From positions 250,950-314,949 of the forward strand of contig QEOQ01000110.1 of the NCBI GenBank assembly GCA_010279815.1: 64,000 nucleotides of DNA, given 5' to 3'. Each line of letters starts with the position of its first letter. Position 1 is the stretch's first letter. The translations under genes and the position numbers were made by a program. The notes under the pieces were generated by a model. That model had not been told where the DNA came from and did not search any database. It saw only the letters and a list, made by a program, of their open reading frames with translations. Below are positions 1 to 11,191 of this stretch, in pieces. Source of the stretch: Brachionus plicatilis (lineage: Eukaryota; Rotifera; Eurotatoria; Ploima; Brachionidae).

Positions 1-568
1 TTGCATGGATAAAAGGATTTTATTCGTATCCTTGTGACCTAGTGTTTACAATCAAGCTTTCTTTTGAAGCCTAGAGATCAGTTTGGACATTACTTGGAGA
101 CACCTCTTTTTTTGGTAAGATATAATGAATTATTTCTTAATTAATAGTATAAGGATCTGAAGAACATTCTTAATTATCTTAATTTTAATATTTTTAAAAT
201 AAGTCTGCGATAAAAAATTTGATTCCAAGGAACTTTTCGTAAATATTTGAACTTCTAGGATAAATAAGATTTAAATTTAGACTAATTTTTTAATAAAAAA
301 TTATTGAAAAATTTAGAATTCAGATTTTTATTAATGATTAGATTAATTCTTCAAAATTTAATCGAGATGATAAATAAATATGGCTAATTCTCATTGATTT
401 AATTTTATTCTTTTATCAAAAGATAAGAAAATATAATTTTTAAGAATTTAAAAGCAAACTAGATATACAAAATTTGGCTCTTCAATAGGTCGTTGGTGAT
501 TAAAATGATCAAATTAAAAAAAGAAATCAAAATAAAGACAATAAATATGAAAATTAAAAAAAAACATC
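1..568. other. AT-rich intergenic DNA upstream of the first fukutin-like gene
   Basis: No open reading frame or repeat with clear ends is visible. The similarity to the inverted copy near 8.87 kb starts only about 6 bases before the gene's ATG. This flank is therefore unique and presumably holds the promoter, but I see no core-promoter motif I would defend. Confidence 0.5.
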
Positions 569-2190
569 ATTTAGATGAATTTGAGCAAAAAAATGTTAAA
601 GAATCGAAAAGTTCTGCTAACATTTTCAATAATAAGTTTTGTTGTTTTTTTTATCCAATTTGAAAATGTAGCCAAATATTTGAAAACAAATTCAAACGAC
701 AATACAAATGATCAAAAAAATTCAATTGTTGATATAGATCTTGAAAAAAATTATATAAATTTTTGGAACAGTTTAAAAGTCTATTCAAATTATTATTTTC
801 GTTTGCCAATTTCTTTTGTTACAAAAAATGATTCTTGGAGAGATTTTTCCAGTGATGAATCTCAACAATTTGCCACTATTAATCGTATTTTGTTCACCAA
901 CAAAGCTATTCTAGGAGATCCAAATGTATTCACTAATATAATTACAGATATATACCAAGAATCAGAAATAGATAAAATCAATGAACAACAAGATCAAAAT
1001 AAATCTTTTTTAATGTCATTTCTGCTAGACATAAAATATTTATCTAAATTTTTCAAAGTAACGAATTTATAAATTTAGAATAAAAAAATTTAAAAAAAAA
1101 ATTGATTTTTAGGATTTAGCTTCATTTAACCTCAAATGTAATATCATTCCAACAAATTTTAAAGATTTTGATCTTTTAATTCCAGCAAGCATCTACATCA
1201 AATGTGGACAATTTTACTATCATGTTTCAATAATGTATCCTCGTGGAAACTTTTACTGGATTCCTCAAGATGATTTTAAAATAGACTCTATGACAAAATC
1301 ATTCTCTGACTTCAATAGAGCTTTAAACAAGTATTTTAAGATTTTTTTATTTATATTTCAAAATTAAACTAGAATTTATCTAATAATTAAAATAAAGATT
1401 CAAAACAGTTGTTATTGAGCACAAATCGAGATTTTTTACAGTTCCATTAGATACAAGTCATTTTTTGTATCAATACAAGCATTCAAAATTTACTGAATGT
1501 AATCAACAACTTGCTGAATCAACTTATAAAATACAAAAACAAAATGTAGTCAAAACAACTTTTTTTGTTTCTAGATTTAGTTATATTAAAGATTTACTAG
1601 AGTCAAATCAAAAAGTCTACTGGCTCATGGCAGGAACATTGTTGGGTTGGTATAGGGAATGTGGTATTATACCTCACACAACAGATGCTGATCTTAGTTT
1701 ATATTCGGATCAATTCGATTCTGAAATAGAAAATTTCCTGATAAATGACAGACTGATTCCATTAAGCTTAAAATTTGGACTGGACAATGATAGTCTGGAA
1801 TTCAGAATCGGCCAAGAAAATGCATTTCACATTGATTTATTCTTTACCTACGAATTAAATGAAACTCATCAATGGTTTCCTTATCACAGTGGACGTCAAG
1901 TAAAGAGAACTTTATTCAGCAAATTCTCTGGTATTTGTTCAGCTGAGCTTCATGAAGAAAAATTTCTTGTTCCTTGTGATCCTGTAAGAGTGTTGAATGA
2001 AATTTACGGTGAAAATGGATGGCAAAGACCGGACAAAAAGTTTAAAGTATCGCCAAATTTGAAAGCATGGAAAAGTTGGAATTTGAATCAATGGCTAAGT
2101 GCGATTAAGTTCTACCATAAAGGCAAATTTTTGAAAGATAAAACTTTAAATTTTATAAGGTATCGCTTATCAAAAGGTGAAAAAATGCCT
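569..2190 (+). repeat. Left arm of a 1.6-kb inverted gene duplication
   Basis: This stretch, introns included, is matched on the minus strand by 7245-8869. From about position 755 to the 3' end the two arms are almost base-for-base identical, with only isolated changes such as a silent ATT/ATA near 912. Between about 640 and 755 several substitutions are present. The flanks do not match. The spacer between the arms is about 5 kb. Confidence 0.9.
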
Positions 2191-2196
2191 TTGTAA
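575..2196 (+). CDS. Fukutin/LicD-like type II membrane protein, copy 1
   Basis: Three exons join in frame: 575-1057, 1113-1330 and 1398-2196 (499 residues). Introns are 55 and 67 bp, with donors GTAACG and GTATTT, in phases 0 and 2. Seen: a basic N-terminus, then one hydrophobic segment at about residues 12-28, as expected of a Golgi type II membrane protein. The C-terminal half has the LicD/fukutin hallmark WLMAGTLLGWYRECG followed by PHTTDADL, with the metal-binding D-x-D at about residues 330-332. LicD-fold proteins transfer phospho-sugar or phospho-alcohol groups to glycans, and vertebrate fukutin and FKRP add ribitol phosphate to alpha-dystroglycan. The substrate here is unknown. The gene is nearly identical to the inverted copy at 7239-8863 and related to 35212-36665. 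The ATG at 575 is chosen because it directly precedes the basic/hydrophobic anchor. Confidence 0.85.
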
Positions 2197-2199
2197 CAG

Positions 2200-3302
2200 T
2201 TATATGTATTTTTTTTAAATCCTTAATTTTTTAAATAATAAATTTATTTATTTTTTCAAAAGTTATTTTAATTGTTTTAGCTTGCTAAAAATACTTTTTG
2301 ACAATTATTGAATTATTTTTTGCTCAAATTCAGTCCGATTTTCAAGAGATAAATGGGCTTACTTTAAGAAAAGGCAATACTAAAAATTCCACCCAGAACG
2401 GAAGAATGTTCTTGAAGGATTTTTAAAAAATGTTCAATTATGACATGATGGGATAATATTTGGAATTAGATCAGTTACTAATCTAAAATAAATTCAAATA
2501 TTATCTATGTTTTAAAATTTAAATATGTTGATAATTAAGATCTTTGAAATATCTTTATAATAAAGATTAAAATCTTTTTTTAATTTCTTATTTTATTCTT
2601 AACTAAGATCTTAAAGTTTTCTTAGCTTTAGATCAAAATAATGAAAATTGTATTAAAAACTAGACCAGACCTCAGTGTTAAACTAAAATTTTTTGATCTT
2701 TTAGATCTGCTAGAGATTTTTTATTCTTTATCTTGTAAAATTTAAATAAAAAAAAACATGCAAAAAATTAAAAAAATTTAAATTTTAAATTATGTAGCGA
2801 CTTAGCTTAAGTAAGCTTAACTGGATAATTTTATCAAATAAAAGCTCATTCAAATCTCATTATCACAAAGCATTTTTTCCTACTTTTTAAGCCAAAAATT
2901 TTCAAAAGAATTGAGTAAAATCAGAGAAAAAAAAATTTTTTTAAATAAACAGACAAAATCTACTTAAATCAAAAAATAATTCATAATTATAATAAATGAT
3001 GCCAACATCTCTAAAAATAATTTTTAGTAGTTGACTTTGTAAAATTTTATTTGAAAAAAAAACAAAAATAAAACAATACCTATAATTAAATTTATTTTTA
3101 AATTTCTTTGTTTGAACTTATTTATTTGAGAAATATTTTTTTATCAAAATAAGAAAATCAATTAAACGAGCAGAATAATTCAAACAAATGTTTAAGATTT
3201 ATTTTTTTTTATTTTGATTAATTTATTATAAAAAATTCTTTCAAAATAATGAAAAAATTTTGATAAATTTTTCTATTTTATCTATTTTTCTATTATATAA
3301 AA
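2200..3302. other. AT-rich intergenic DNA
   Basis: About 1.1 kb of AT-rich sequence between two genes on the same strand. I see no coding exon, no structured RNA and no element with recognisable ends. Confidence 0.4.
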
Positions 3303-4584
3303 ATGATCGAACGAAACCTAAAAAAAATAGCTAAAATGAAAACAAAAACTTTTTTCTTGCTATCTGGTTTTTTTTTCACCTCAGTGCTCCTAATTTGGCT
3401 ATTTAATTCATCTAATTCCCGATTACAAGAAATAGTCAGCGAAACTGAACAACATTTTAAGAATATCAACTCAAAATTTGACGTTTTGAAGCCTAACGAA
3501 GATAAAAAAGATCTAAAAACTGAATCAACTTATCTAGAGTTGCTTGGCTTTTTGGGTGAGCCAAAAATATTCAATCAAGTGCCTGAAGAAGATACAATTC
3601 ACGAAAAAGACTCTCTTTTTCCGTCACCTCGGATTCCACCATTGGTCACAGCATTTAGTTATTTTTCCGACAAGGAAAAACTTCTCATTGAATCTAAATT
3701 AAACTTTTTCTACAATGACCTAATGTTCATCTATGACCTGGATCTTAGTTCTTCCGAACAACTAAGGGTAACTTTTGCGGCCAAAATTTCACATTTTTTT
3801 TAATTTAAATAAAAGATAAAAAAATTGTGCAACAAATCTTGTTTTATTAGATCATTCAAAGGTGACAATTATCCAGATCACGTGGTTGAAGAAAAAATAA
3901 AGGCCTACAAACCAATTATCATTCAAGTATTTCCACTCTAGTAGTGAAAAATTTATACTCTTTTTTATTTAGGAAGTTTTAAATGAATACGGAGCCATCA
4001 TTTGGATAGAACCTCCGAATGTCTTTGTTTCAAACAAAAGTGATCTTTTTTTGGCAAAATCGCAAAAGAATGGTCTGCTGGCTTGGCCTCAGGCGCAGCC
4101 AGTCTCTCAAATGACACATCCAACAATGTTTCGCTACCTAAATAGCAAGCAGAGAGATTATTTTTTTGTCCATATGCTGGACACTAGTCAGTTTATTATA
4201 TACAACAATAAAGAAATACATCAAAAATTGATGCTACCATGGGTGAAATGTGCTCTTAAAGCGAGTTGTATTGCTCCACCAGGGTCAAAATATTCCGGGT
4301 GTAATTTTACCCGAAGACCATTTTTTAGGTATTCGGGATGCCATCGATATGAACAATCGGCATTCAGTATCATAGCTGCGTTGCTTTACAAATTTGACGA
4401 AAGTCAGTACACAACTGCTGTTGATCAAGATACCAAATTGGCCAATACTAGTTTTATGTATTCTTTGAATAGAAATGAACAGAATCCTGCAGTAGTGCAA
4501 ACTTTTTTTCGAAATTCATTTATGTCACAAGCAAAAAAGACAACAATGAGCAGTTCTAGTCATACAAAATCATTTAAGAATTGA
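3303..4584 (+). CDS. Type II membrane glycosyltransferase-like protein, junction uncertain
   Basis: Exon 1 (3303-3767) encodes a basic start, a hydrophobic anchor at about residues 15-34 and a stem region, ending in a motif like YDLDLSSSEQLR. The second exon ends at 3926 (donor GTATTT). The third runs 3973-4584 and includes WVKCALKASCIAPPGS and CHRYEQSAFSI. This pattern (basic anchor, YPxHV, PIIIQ, EYGAIIWI, C-I-A-P-P-G-S, C-H-R-Y-x-Q-S-A) resembles an animal family of uncharacterised glycosyltransferase-like proteins (DUF1647-type by memory, not verified). Odd: the best acceptor for exon 2 (AG at 3849-3850) needs phase 2, but the only good donor (GTAACT at 3768) leaves phase 0. An acceptor further upstream (AG near 3815) restores the frame and adds 14 residues. 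The gene could be intact with that weak acceptor, broken by 1 bp, or mis-assembled. Confidence 0.6.
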
Positions 4585-6118
4585 TCATTTCTTTCAAAAT
4601 AGCTTTCAAGTGGGATTTTAAGAAAAAGAGGTGATGCTAAAAAAGCAAATGAAAAGTTTGTTTAATTATCAAATAATTTAAAAATTTTAATGTATATGAG
4701 AATTGGTTTATTAAAATTTAATAAAATTTCACAATTCCTTGATCCTTTTGTTAAATGTAAATGAAAAAAATAAGAAAAGCTCAGCAAGATTTTTTGCTAA
4801 TTAATGAAAAACGAAGAATGAGTGCAATCAAAAAAATTTACATTAAATTAAGAAGGACTTTTTCAAGCAACAAAATTAATTTTGAATAAAAATCTGCCAA
4901 AATTTTTTCGTTTCTTATGTAAATATAACACTATAAAATGTAAGAAAATAAATTTTTGACAATATTAATAATTTTTTAAAAAGAAAATTAAAATTAATGA
5001 AAAAAATAAATTTTTTTCTAGTTAAAAGCTTAAATATGCAAAGTCTAAACTTGGAAGTGACTTTGGGTTGGGAACAACTACGATGTAAAAATAAAGTTAA
5101 GGAGATTATTGACATATGAAAGACAAAATATTTATAGTAAAGAATAATGTGCAAAAAATAACAAAGAAATAAAAAACATGTGTTATTGTAACAAAGAATG
5201 AGAATTAGGGAGATTAAAAGTTGGATTTTTATTTTAATTAAATATTTATGCAGAGTTGTTTTAAAGTCACAAATCTCAAGTCAAGTCAAAGTCCTGAATT
5301 TTTTTGTAATTTTCATTCAAAAGTCCAAGTCCTGACTTTTTTTTTTTTAAAGTCCAGGCTTTTAAATTTTGAATACTGAAGAAGAAATTTATGCTAAAAT
5401 TGCAACAAAATTTTGATTTATGGAAAATCTATTGCATTAGACAACCCAAGAGTATAAAAATTTTTTGATATGTAGCCTGATCTAGCAAATTTTAAAAAAA
5501 AATTTAAAGTCCGGAATTTAAATTTTTTTTGATTTTTTATTTTAAAAAAGCTTAAAAAATATTTAATTTTTTTAGTAATTTGAAAATAAAAGATAAAATT
5601 TCGTAATAAAAGAACAAACGATAACCAAAATATTTTAAACGATTTAAATAATAATTATGAGAGACTGTTAAAATATGCTTAAAAAATTTATGCTTCAATA
5701 TGTTTTTAAGGTTTATAATATGTTTTAAAATATGATTTATACGCATTATTTATGCTAAATATGCATAAAAACTAAACGAAATAATCAGAGTTGTTTAAAG
5801 TCTTGAAAAGTCAAAGTATGATTTGGACTTGAAATTTAAAAAAAAAATGACAAGTCTTGACTTGTTTCAAAAATTAAAAAATTACAATTCAGGACTATTA
5901 CTTGTTGTAAAAAACGTTTTTTAATGGAAGTTTACGTAATTTTTCAAGTACTGTAGAATCACTAAAATATCAGAAACAAAAGATTATTTTTCAAAAATTT
6001 GCTAACAAATTTTATTTGTGTTTAATTTTTTATTTTATAGCAAATTCTCTACTAATTTTTATCGATAGTTTTATTTGTTTTTTTAATCATTGATGAATCT
6101 ATGATCATAGTTTAAAAA
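4585..6118. other. Intergenic DNA with degenerate AAGTC-rich repeats
   Basis: Two stretches, about 5262-5360 and 5788-5880, start with nearly the same GAGTTGTTT(T)AAAGTC and continue with many AAGTC/GACTT words. They resemble the end of a short MITE seen complete at 61566-61656. No coding exon is convincing; the small reading frames here are low-complexity AT sequence. Confidence 0.4.
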
Positions 6119-6905
6119 TGGTCAGTTAAATATCTGGTCTAATTTTTAAAATATGATATTTGAGATTACAATTAATAAAATTTTAAGACAAAATATTATA
6201 TGGTCAGTAAAATAATGTATATTTAATCAGTTAATAAACTTCAGTAAATTAATTAAAAAGAAATAGCAAAAATATTTATTTATTCAGTAAATTTATTGAT
6301 TTTTCTTAGCAAAAGTATTTTAATCTGCAGTAAAATTTATTTAGCTAAATAATACAAAAAAATAGCAATAATTTCAAAAAAATAATTAAATGTTCAGTTA
6401 ATATAATATTATTAAATCAATAAATCCAATTCAGTAAATTAATTAAAAAGAAATACCCAAAATATTTATTTATTCAGTAAATTTATTGAATTTTAGTTAA
6501 CTGACAGTAAAATTACTGTTTGATGAGTGCTCTTTTAGCATTTTTCGGGCGTCCAGGCCCACGCATTTTGGACTCTGTTTCAAAAGTGCCTTTAGGGTCG
6601 TATATTTTTCCAAAACCACACGTTTTCTTAAAAACATGTGCCTCGATTTCTTCAGCTTAAACGTCAGTATCATCTCTACGATAATAACTTATGCGCTGCT
6701 CAGATGATGTCGTATTGTTATTATAATTAGCTAAAAAATAATTTTGCTGACCAATATACAATTCTGCTGATGAAAAAATAATTTTGATGACAAAATAATT
6801 TTCTGAATAAAATTTACTGATGGGATAATCATTTTTACTGAATAAAATATTATATTTACTGATTAATTCTATTATTTTTACTGAAGCGATAATAATATGC
6901 CAAAT
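6119..6905. repeat. Decayed element with CAGTAAA end repeats around a coding scrap
   Basis: CAGTAAA/TCAGTAAAT occurs at least six times on the left side (about 6200-6510), and its reverse complement TTTACTG clusters on the right side (about 6820-6885). A 65-bp block at about 6238-6303 is repeated directly at about 6429-6494. Inverted subterminal motif clusters around a different core are typical of non-autonomous DNA transposons. I could not define exact ends or a target duplication. Confidence 0.4.
6530..6736 (-). pseudogene. Coding relic with an RGPGRPK AT-hook-like motif
   Basis: Read on the minus strand, an acceptor-like TTTTTTAG is followed by a non-random peptide (SSEQRISYYRRDDTDV), one in-frame TAA, and then about 47 more residues. 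These include FKKTCGFGKIYDP and the AT-hook-like RGPGRPK before the final stop. The base composition is clearly less AT-rich than the surroundings. It looks like the captured 3' end of a host or transposon gene that has since gained a stop. I do not recognise the parent. Confidence 0.4.
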
Positions 6906-7238
6906 ATTATTTAGATCATTTGATCCAAAAAATTAAAACCAGCAAACTTCATAATTCGAAATAAAGATAAAATAAAAAATTTAGGATAGAAGAAAAAAGT
7001 AACTGAATTTAAAATAATAAGTCTTTATATTTTATGTAACGTAAATTAAAAAAAATCAATTTTTAATAGAAATATAAAATTTACTTATCTATTTTGTTAA
7101 ACATTAACACTGTAAAAACAAATGCTTATTTTGATAGAGAAAAATATAAAATAAAAATGAATAATAATTGTTTTTATCTTGATTAAAAAATATATAATCA
7201 AAGGTAAAGTAAAGTTTCGAAATTAGAATTTCGAAGAA

Positions 7239-8863
7239 CTATTGCAAAGGCAATTTTTCACCTTTTGATAAGCGATACCTTATAAAATTTAAAGTTTTAT
7301 CTTTCAAAAATTTGCCTTTATGGTAGAACTTAATCGCACTTAGCCATTGATTCAAATTCCAACTTTTCCATGCTTTCAAATTTGGCGATACTTTAAACTT
7401 TTTGTCCGGTCTTTGCCATCCATTTTCACCGTAAATTTCATTCAACACTCTTACAGGATCACAAGGAACAAGAAATTTTTCTTCATGAAGCTCAGCTGAA
7501 CAAATACCAGAGAATTTGCTGAATAAAGTTCTCTTTACTTGACGTCCACTGTGATAAGGAAACCATTGATGAGTTTCATTTAATTCGTAGGTAAAGAATA
7601 AATCAATGTGAAATGCATTTTCTTGGCCGATTCTGAATTCCAGACTATCATTGTCCAGTCCAAATTTTAAGCTTAATGGAATCAGTCTGTCATTTATCAG
7701 GAAATTTTCTATTTCAGAATCGAATTGATCCGAATATAAACTAAGATCAGCATCTGTTGTGTGAGGTATAATACCACATTCCCTATACCAACCCAACAAT
7801 GTTCCTGCCATGAGCCAGTAGACTTTTTGATTTGACTCTAGTAAATCTTTAATATAACTAAATCTAGAAACAAAAAAAGTTGTTTTGACTACATTTTGTT
7901 TTTGTATTTTATAAGTTGATTCAGCAAGTTGTTGATTACATTCAGTAAATTTTGAATGCTTGTATTGATACAAAAAATGACTTGTATCTAATGGAACTGT
8001 AAAAAATCTCGATTTGTGCTCAATAACAACTGTTTTGAATCTTTATTTTAATTATTAGATAAATTCTAGTTTAATTTTGAAATATAAATAAAAAAATCTT
8101 AAAATACTTGTTTAAAGCTCTATTGAAGTCAGAGAATGATTTTGTCATAGAGTCTATTTTAAAATCATCTTGAGGAATCCAGTAAAAGTTTCCACGAGGA
8201 TACATTATTGAAACATGATAGTAAAATTGTCCACATTTGATGTAGATGCTTGCTGGAATTAAAAGATCAAAATCTTTAAAATTTGTTGGAATGATATTAC
8301 ATTTGAGGTTAAATGAAGCTAAATCCTAAAAATCAATTTTTTTTTTAAATTTTTTTATTTTAAATTTATAAATTCGTTACTTTGAAAAATTTAGATAAAT
8401 ATTTTATGTCTAGCAGAAATGACATTAAAAAAGATTTATTTTGATCTTGTTGTTCATTGATTTTATCTATTTCTGATTCTTGGTATATATCTGTAATTAT
8501 ATTAGTGAATACATTTGGATCTCCTAGTATAGCTTTGTTGGTGAACAAAATACGATTAATAGTGGCAAATTGTTGAGATTCATCACTGGAAAAATCTCTC
8601 CAAGAATCATTTTTTGTAACAAAAGAAATTGGCAAACGAAAATAATAATTTGAATAGACTTTTAAACTGTTCCAAAAATTTATATAATTTTTTTCAGGAT
8701 CTATATCAGCAATTGAATTTTTTTGATCATTTGTATTGTCTTTTGAATTTTTTTTTAAATAATTGGCAACATTTTTAAATTGAATAAACAAAACAACAAA
8801 ACTTATTATTGAAAATGTTAGCAGAACTTTTCGATTCTTCAACATCTTTTTGCTCAGATTCAT
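7239..8863 (-). CDS. Fukutin/LicD-like type II membrane protein, copy 2
   Basis: Minus-strand exons 8381-8863, 8108-8325 and 7239-8040 join in frame (500 residues). Exon 1 and 2 lengths, intron positions and intron sequences match copy 1 almost exactly. Compared with copy 1, seven residues differ in the stretch from about residue 23 to 60 (end of the membrane anchor and start of the stem). The rest of the protein, including the D-x-D at about 330-332, is identical until the last residues, where this copy ends LPLQ instead of MPL. The gene is convergent with copy 1. A very recent duplication, or ongoing gene conversion across the inverted arms, explains the pattern. Both copies look functional. 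Confidence 0.85.
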
Positions 8864-8869
8864 CTAAAC
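7245..8869 (-). repeat. Right arm of the 1.6-kb inverted gene duplication
   Basis: Reverse complement of 569-2190, covering the whole gene body and both introns. The similarity stops just outside the start and stop codons, so the duplicated unit is almost exactly one gene. Confidence 0.9.
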
Positions 8870-9777
8870 AATGCAATTTTTTTCCTCTTAATAGATTGTA
8901 AGTTTTTAATTTAGATTTGATCAAATGAGATAAAATAGTTTGCTTAGAAATTTATCTCACATTCAGTTTTTTTCGATCTTTTGACAATAAAAAAAAAAAA
9001 TCCTTTAAAAAACTTTTTATCCTTTAAAAACTTAAAAACTTTAAAGTCTCCTAAAAAAAGAATGTATTATTTGTACTTTTTGACAAAAACCCAAATACTA
9101 TAAAGTTTCCTTGATCTCTTAAAAAAAATAATGTACCTTTGTCCTTTTAAACAGATAATTTAAATTAATATTTTCCATTAATTTTAATTAAGATTTTAAT
9201 CTACAATAGACGTCCTTTTTATCCTTTTTGACTTTTTCTGGTCAGAAAGAAATTAATTAATAATATTAATTAGGGTTCATAATATGAATTAATATTATTA
9301 ATTTTCGTTTACAAATTTCACAAATAAAAATAAAAATTCTCTTCTTGATGAAATCGTTCTAAAGCATTAAAACATAAAAAAAAAACTTTTAATTTTTTCT
9401 TCGAAATTTAGGATTCATAATTCAATAGAAGATCAAAATTTCTGTTTAATTAATTAAAAATTAATTAACATTAATTAATTAATTAATTATTTTGACAAAC
9501 AGACTAGTTTTTTAGTTTTAATTTATAATAAATTTTATTTTTCCTATACTAATTTGATTTTAAAATTCAGATTTTTGAATAAATTTTGAGTATGAAACCT
9601 TAAAATTTCTTTATTTCCTGCCCAAAAAGATTAAACATTCAAGATGGAAATTTCCAGAAATTAAGCTAGATATATTAATAACTCTTAAAGTACTATTTTT
9701 AATAATAATTGCAAAATAAAACACTTCATCATCTGGAAATTAATAAATTTTTGTTTTTAATTTAAAAAGAACTTCTA
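8870..9777. other. AT-rich intergenic DNA
   Basis: Contains a run of TAATTAAT repeats near 9460-9490 and homopolymer tracts. No exon and no element ends are visible. Confidence 0.4.
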
Positions 9778-9809
9778 AATACAGAGATATCATTACAAAA
9801 GCTTATAAT
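9778..9809 (+). repeat. First part of a 430-bp dispersed segment, copy A (interrupted)
   Basis: Copy A of a segment that is uninterrupted at 18963-19392. It is split here into 9778-9809, 10433/10441-10795 and 17454/17462-17503 by two transposon insertions. It starts AATACAGAGATATC. No terminal inverted repeats are visible, so its own nature is unknown. Confidence 0.75.
9802..9809. repeat. 8-bp target site duplication (left) of the GC-rich element
   Basis: CTTATAAT here is repeated at 10433-10440. It occurs once in the uninterrupted copy at 18987-18994. Confidence 0.9.
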
Positions 9810-10432
9810 TAGTGTTGGGCGGCGGCCAAGCCTGGCCGGTCCGAACGCGGCCAAAATAAGGCGGCCAGGCCGGCGGCCAAAAATCTGGACCGCTGAGTTG
9901 GCCGGCCAAAACAAAGACGGACGGCCAAATGTACGGCCAAACTTAAAACGGACGGCCACATGTACGGCCAAACTTAAAACGGACGGCCACTTTGGCGGCC
10001 AGATAAAATCAGCGGTAAAAAATTTCTGTGAAAAAATTTTTGATGTTCTTTTAAGTTTTTAATGAAAAGAAACGAAACGTTTTCAAATATTACATACAAA
10101 TCTCTAACTTCTAATCAAGAAAAATAAATTCAAAAATTTAGCTTTATCAAGAAATAATTCAAAAACTTAGCTTTTTTTGGCCGGCCAACTTCGCGGTCCT
10201 AATTTTTGGCCGCCGGTCTGGCCGCCAAAGTGGCCGTCCGTTTTAGGGCTGGCCGTACATTTGGCCGTCCGTCTATGTTTTGGCCGGCCAACTCAGCGGT
10301 CCAGATTTTTGGCCGCCGGCCTGGCCGCCAAAGTGGCCGTCCGCCTTTATAACCGTCCGTCTAGGCGGTCTTGTTCGCAGTTTAAAAAATTTTTGGCTGC
10401 ATCAATGGCCGTTTGTACGGTTCCCAACACTA
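9810..10432. mobile_element. GC-rich non-autonomous hAT-type element (623 bp)
   Basis: Ends are the inverted TAGTGTTGGG / CCCAACACTA, flanked by the 8-bp duplication CTTATAAT. Both arms (about 9818-10011 and 10177-10425) are long imperfect inverted repeats made of GGCCGGCC, GGCGGCC and GGACGGCC words, and the middle is AT-rich. Eight-bp duplications and a T/CA-G-start terminus fit the hAT superfamily. No transposase is encoded: the open frames across the GGCC arrays are composition artefacts. The GC content stands out sharply in this AT-rich window. A related single terminus lies at 15925. Confidence 0.85.
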
Positions 10433-10440
10433 CTTATAAT
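10433..10440. repeat. 8-bp target site duplication (right) of the GC-rich element
   Basis: CTTATAAT, the partner of 9802-9809. Confidence 0.9.
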
Positions 10441-10795
10441 TTTAATGATTCTTTATATTTCTGAAATAATATCTCAAGCAATCAATTAATCCAGAAATCT
10501 TTTATAAAATATGAAATTTTCACTAATTTTTTTTTTGAGAAATCTTTAAAAGGATCTTTAAACATTATTTTTCACGGTTGAACCGATTTTATTTGTATTC
10601 AATAAAAATAAAATACTTAATTTAGACAAAAGATTCAAAAATAAATGAGCATATTAATATGCTCAATTATTTAAAAATTATTATGTATCGAATTCGAACT
10701 GATATCTAATAATTTTTAATAGTTGATCATGATTCTTAATTTTTCTCTATCTAATTCTGAACATGCAAAAAAAATTTTTTAAAATCACTTGTAAC
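10441..10795 (+). repeat. Middle part of the dispersed segment, copy A
   Basis: Nearly identical to 18995-19350 in the uninterrupted copy. Contains the perfect palindrome GAGCATATTAATATGCTC near 10648. It ends with CTTGTAAC, the target site of the hAT element. Confidence 0.8.
10788..10795. repeat. 8-bp target site duplication (left) of the large hAT element
   Basis: CTTGTAAC, repeated at 17454-17461 and present once in the empty copy near 19344-19351. Confidence 0.92.
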
Positions 10796-10800
10796 TAGGG

Positions 10801-11140
10801 GTGGGAAACCGGTTCCAAAATGGAACCGGTTTGGGGAACCGGTTCGAAGATGGAACCGGTTTGGGGAACCGGTTCGAAGATGGAACCGGTTTGGGGAACC
10901 GGTTCGAAGATGGAACCGGTTTGGTGAACCGGTTCGAAGATGAAACCGGTTTGGTGAACCGGTTCGAAGATGAAACCGGTTTGGTGAACCGGTTCGAAGT
11001 TGGAACCGGTTTGGTGAACCGGTTCGAAGATGGAACCGGTTTGGTGAACCGGTTCGAAGATGGAACCGGTTTGGTGAACCGGTTCGAAGATGTTACCGGT
11101 TTGGTGAACCGGTTCGAAGATGAAACCGGTTTGGTGAATA
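10801..11140 (+). repeat. Left subterminal array: 30-bp repeats, about 11 units
   Basis: Period 30. Each unit has AACCGGTTCGAAGATGGAAC (with A/T variants) followed by CGGTTTGG. Because 30 is a multiple of 3, the array reads as an endless 10-residue pseudo-peptide. I read it as transposase-binding DNA and not as a gene. hAT transposases of the Ac type are known to bind short subterminal repeats. The inverted partner is at 17101-17440. Confidence 0.9.
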
Positions 11141-11191
11141 TGAAAAATTAAAAAATCTTATTTAAAAAAAAAATTAAAATTAAAAAATTTT

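Noticed and set aside
5552..5746. Phe/Ile/Asn-rich short frame
   Set aside because: Pure AT-rich filler with homopolymer codons.
9762..10489. Pro/Trp/Arg-rich open frames
   Set aside because: Produced by GGCCGGCC words in the GC-rich element. There is no codon structure, and the frames run across the transposon ends.
10801..11151. Open frame of a 10-residue repeat (NRFEDGTGLV type)
   Set aside because: It is only the 30-bp subterminal array of the hAT element read in frame. The inverse array at 17.1-17.5 kb is open on both strands in the same way.
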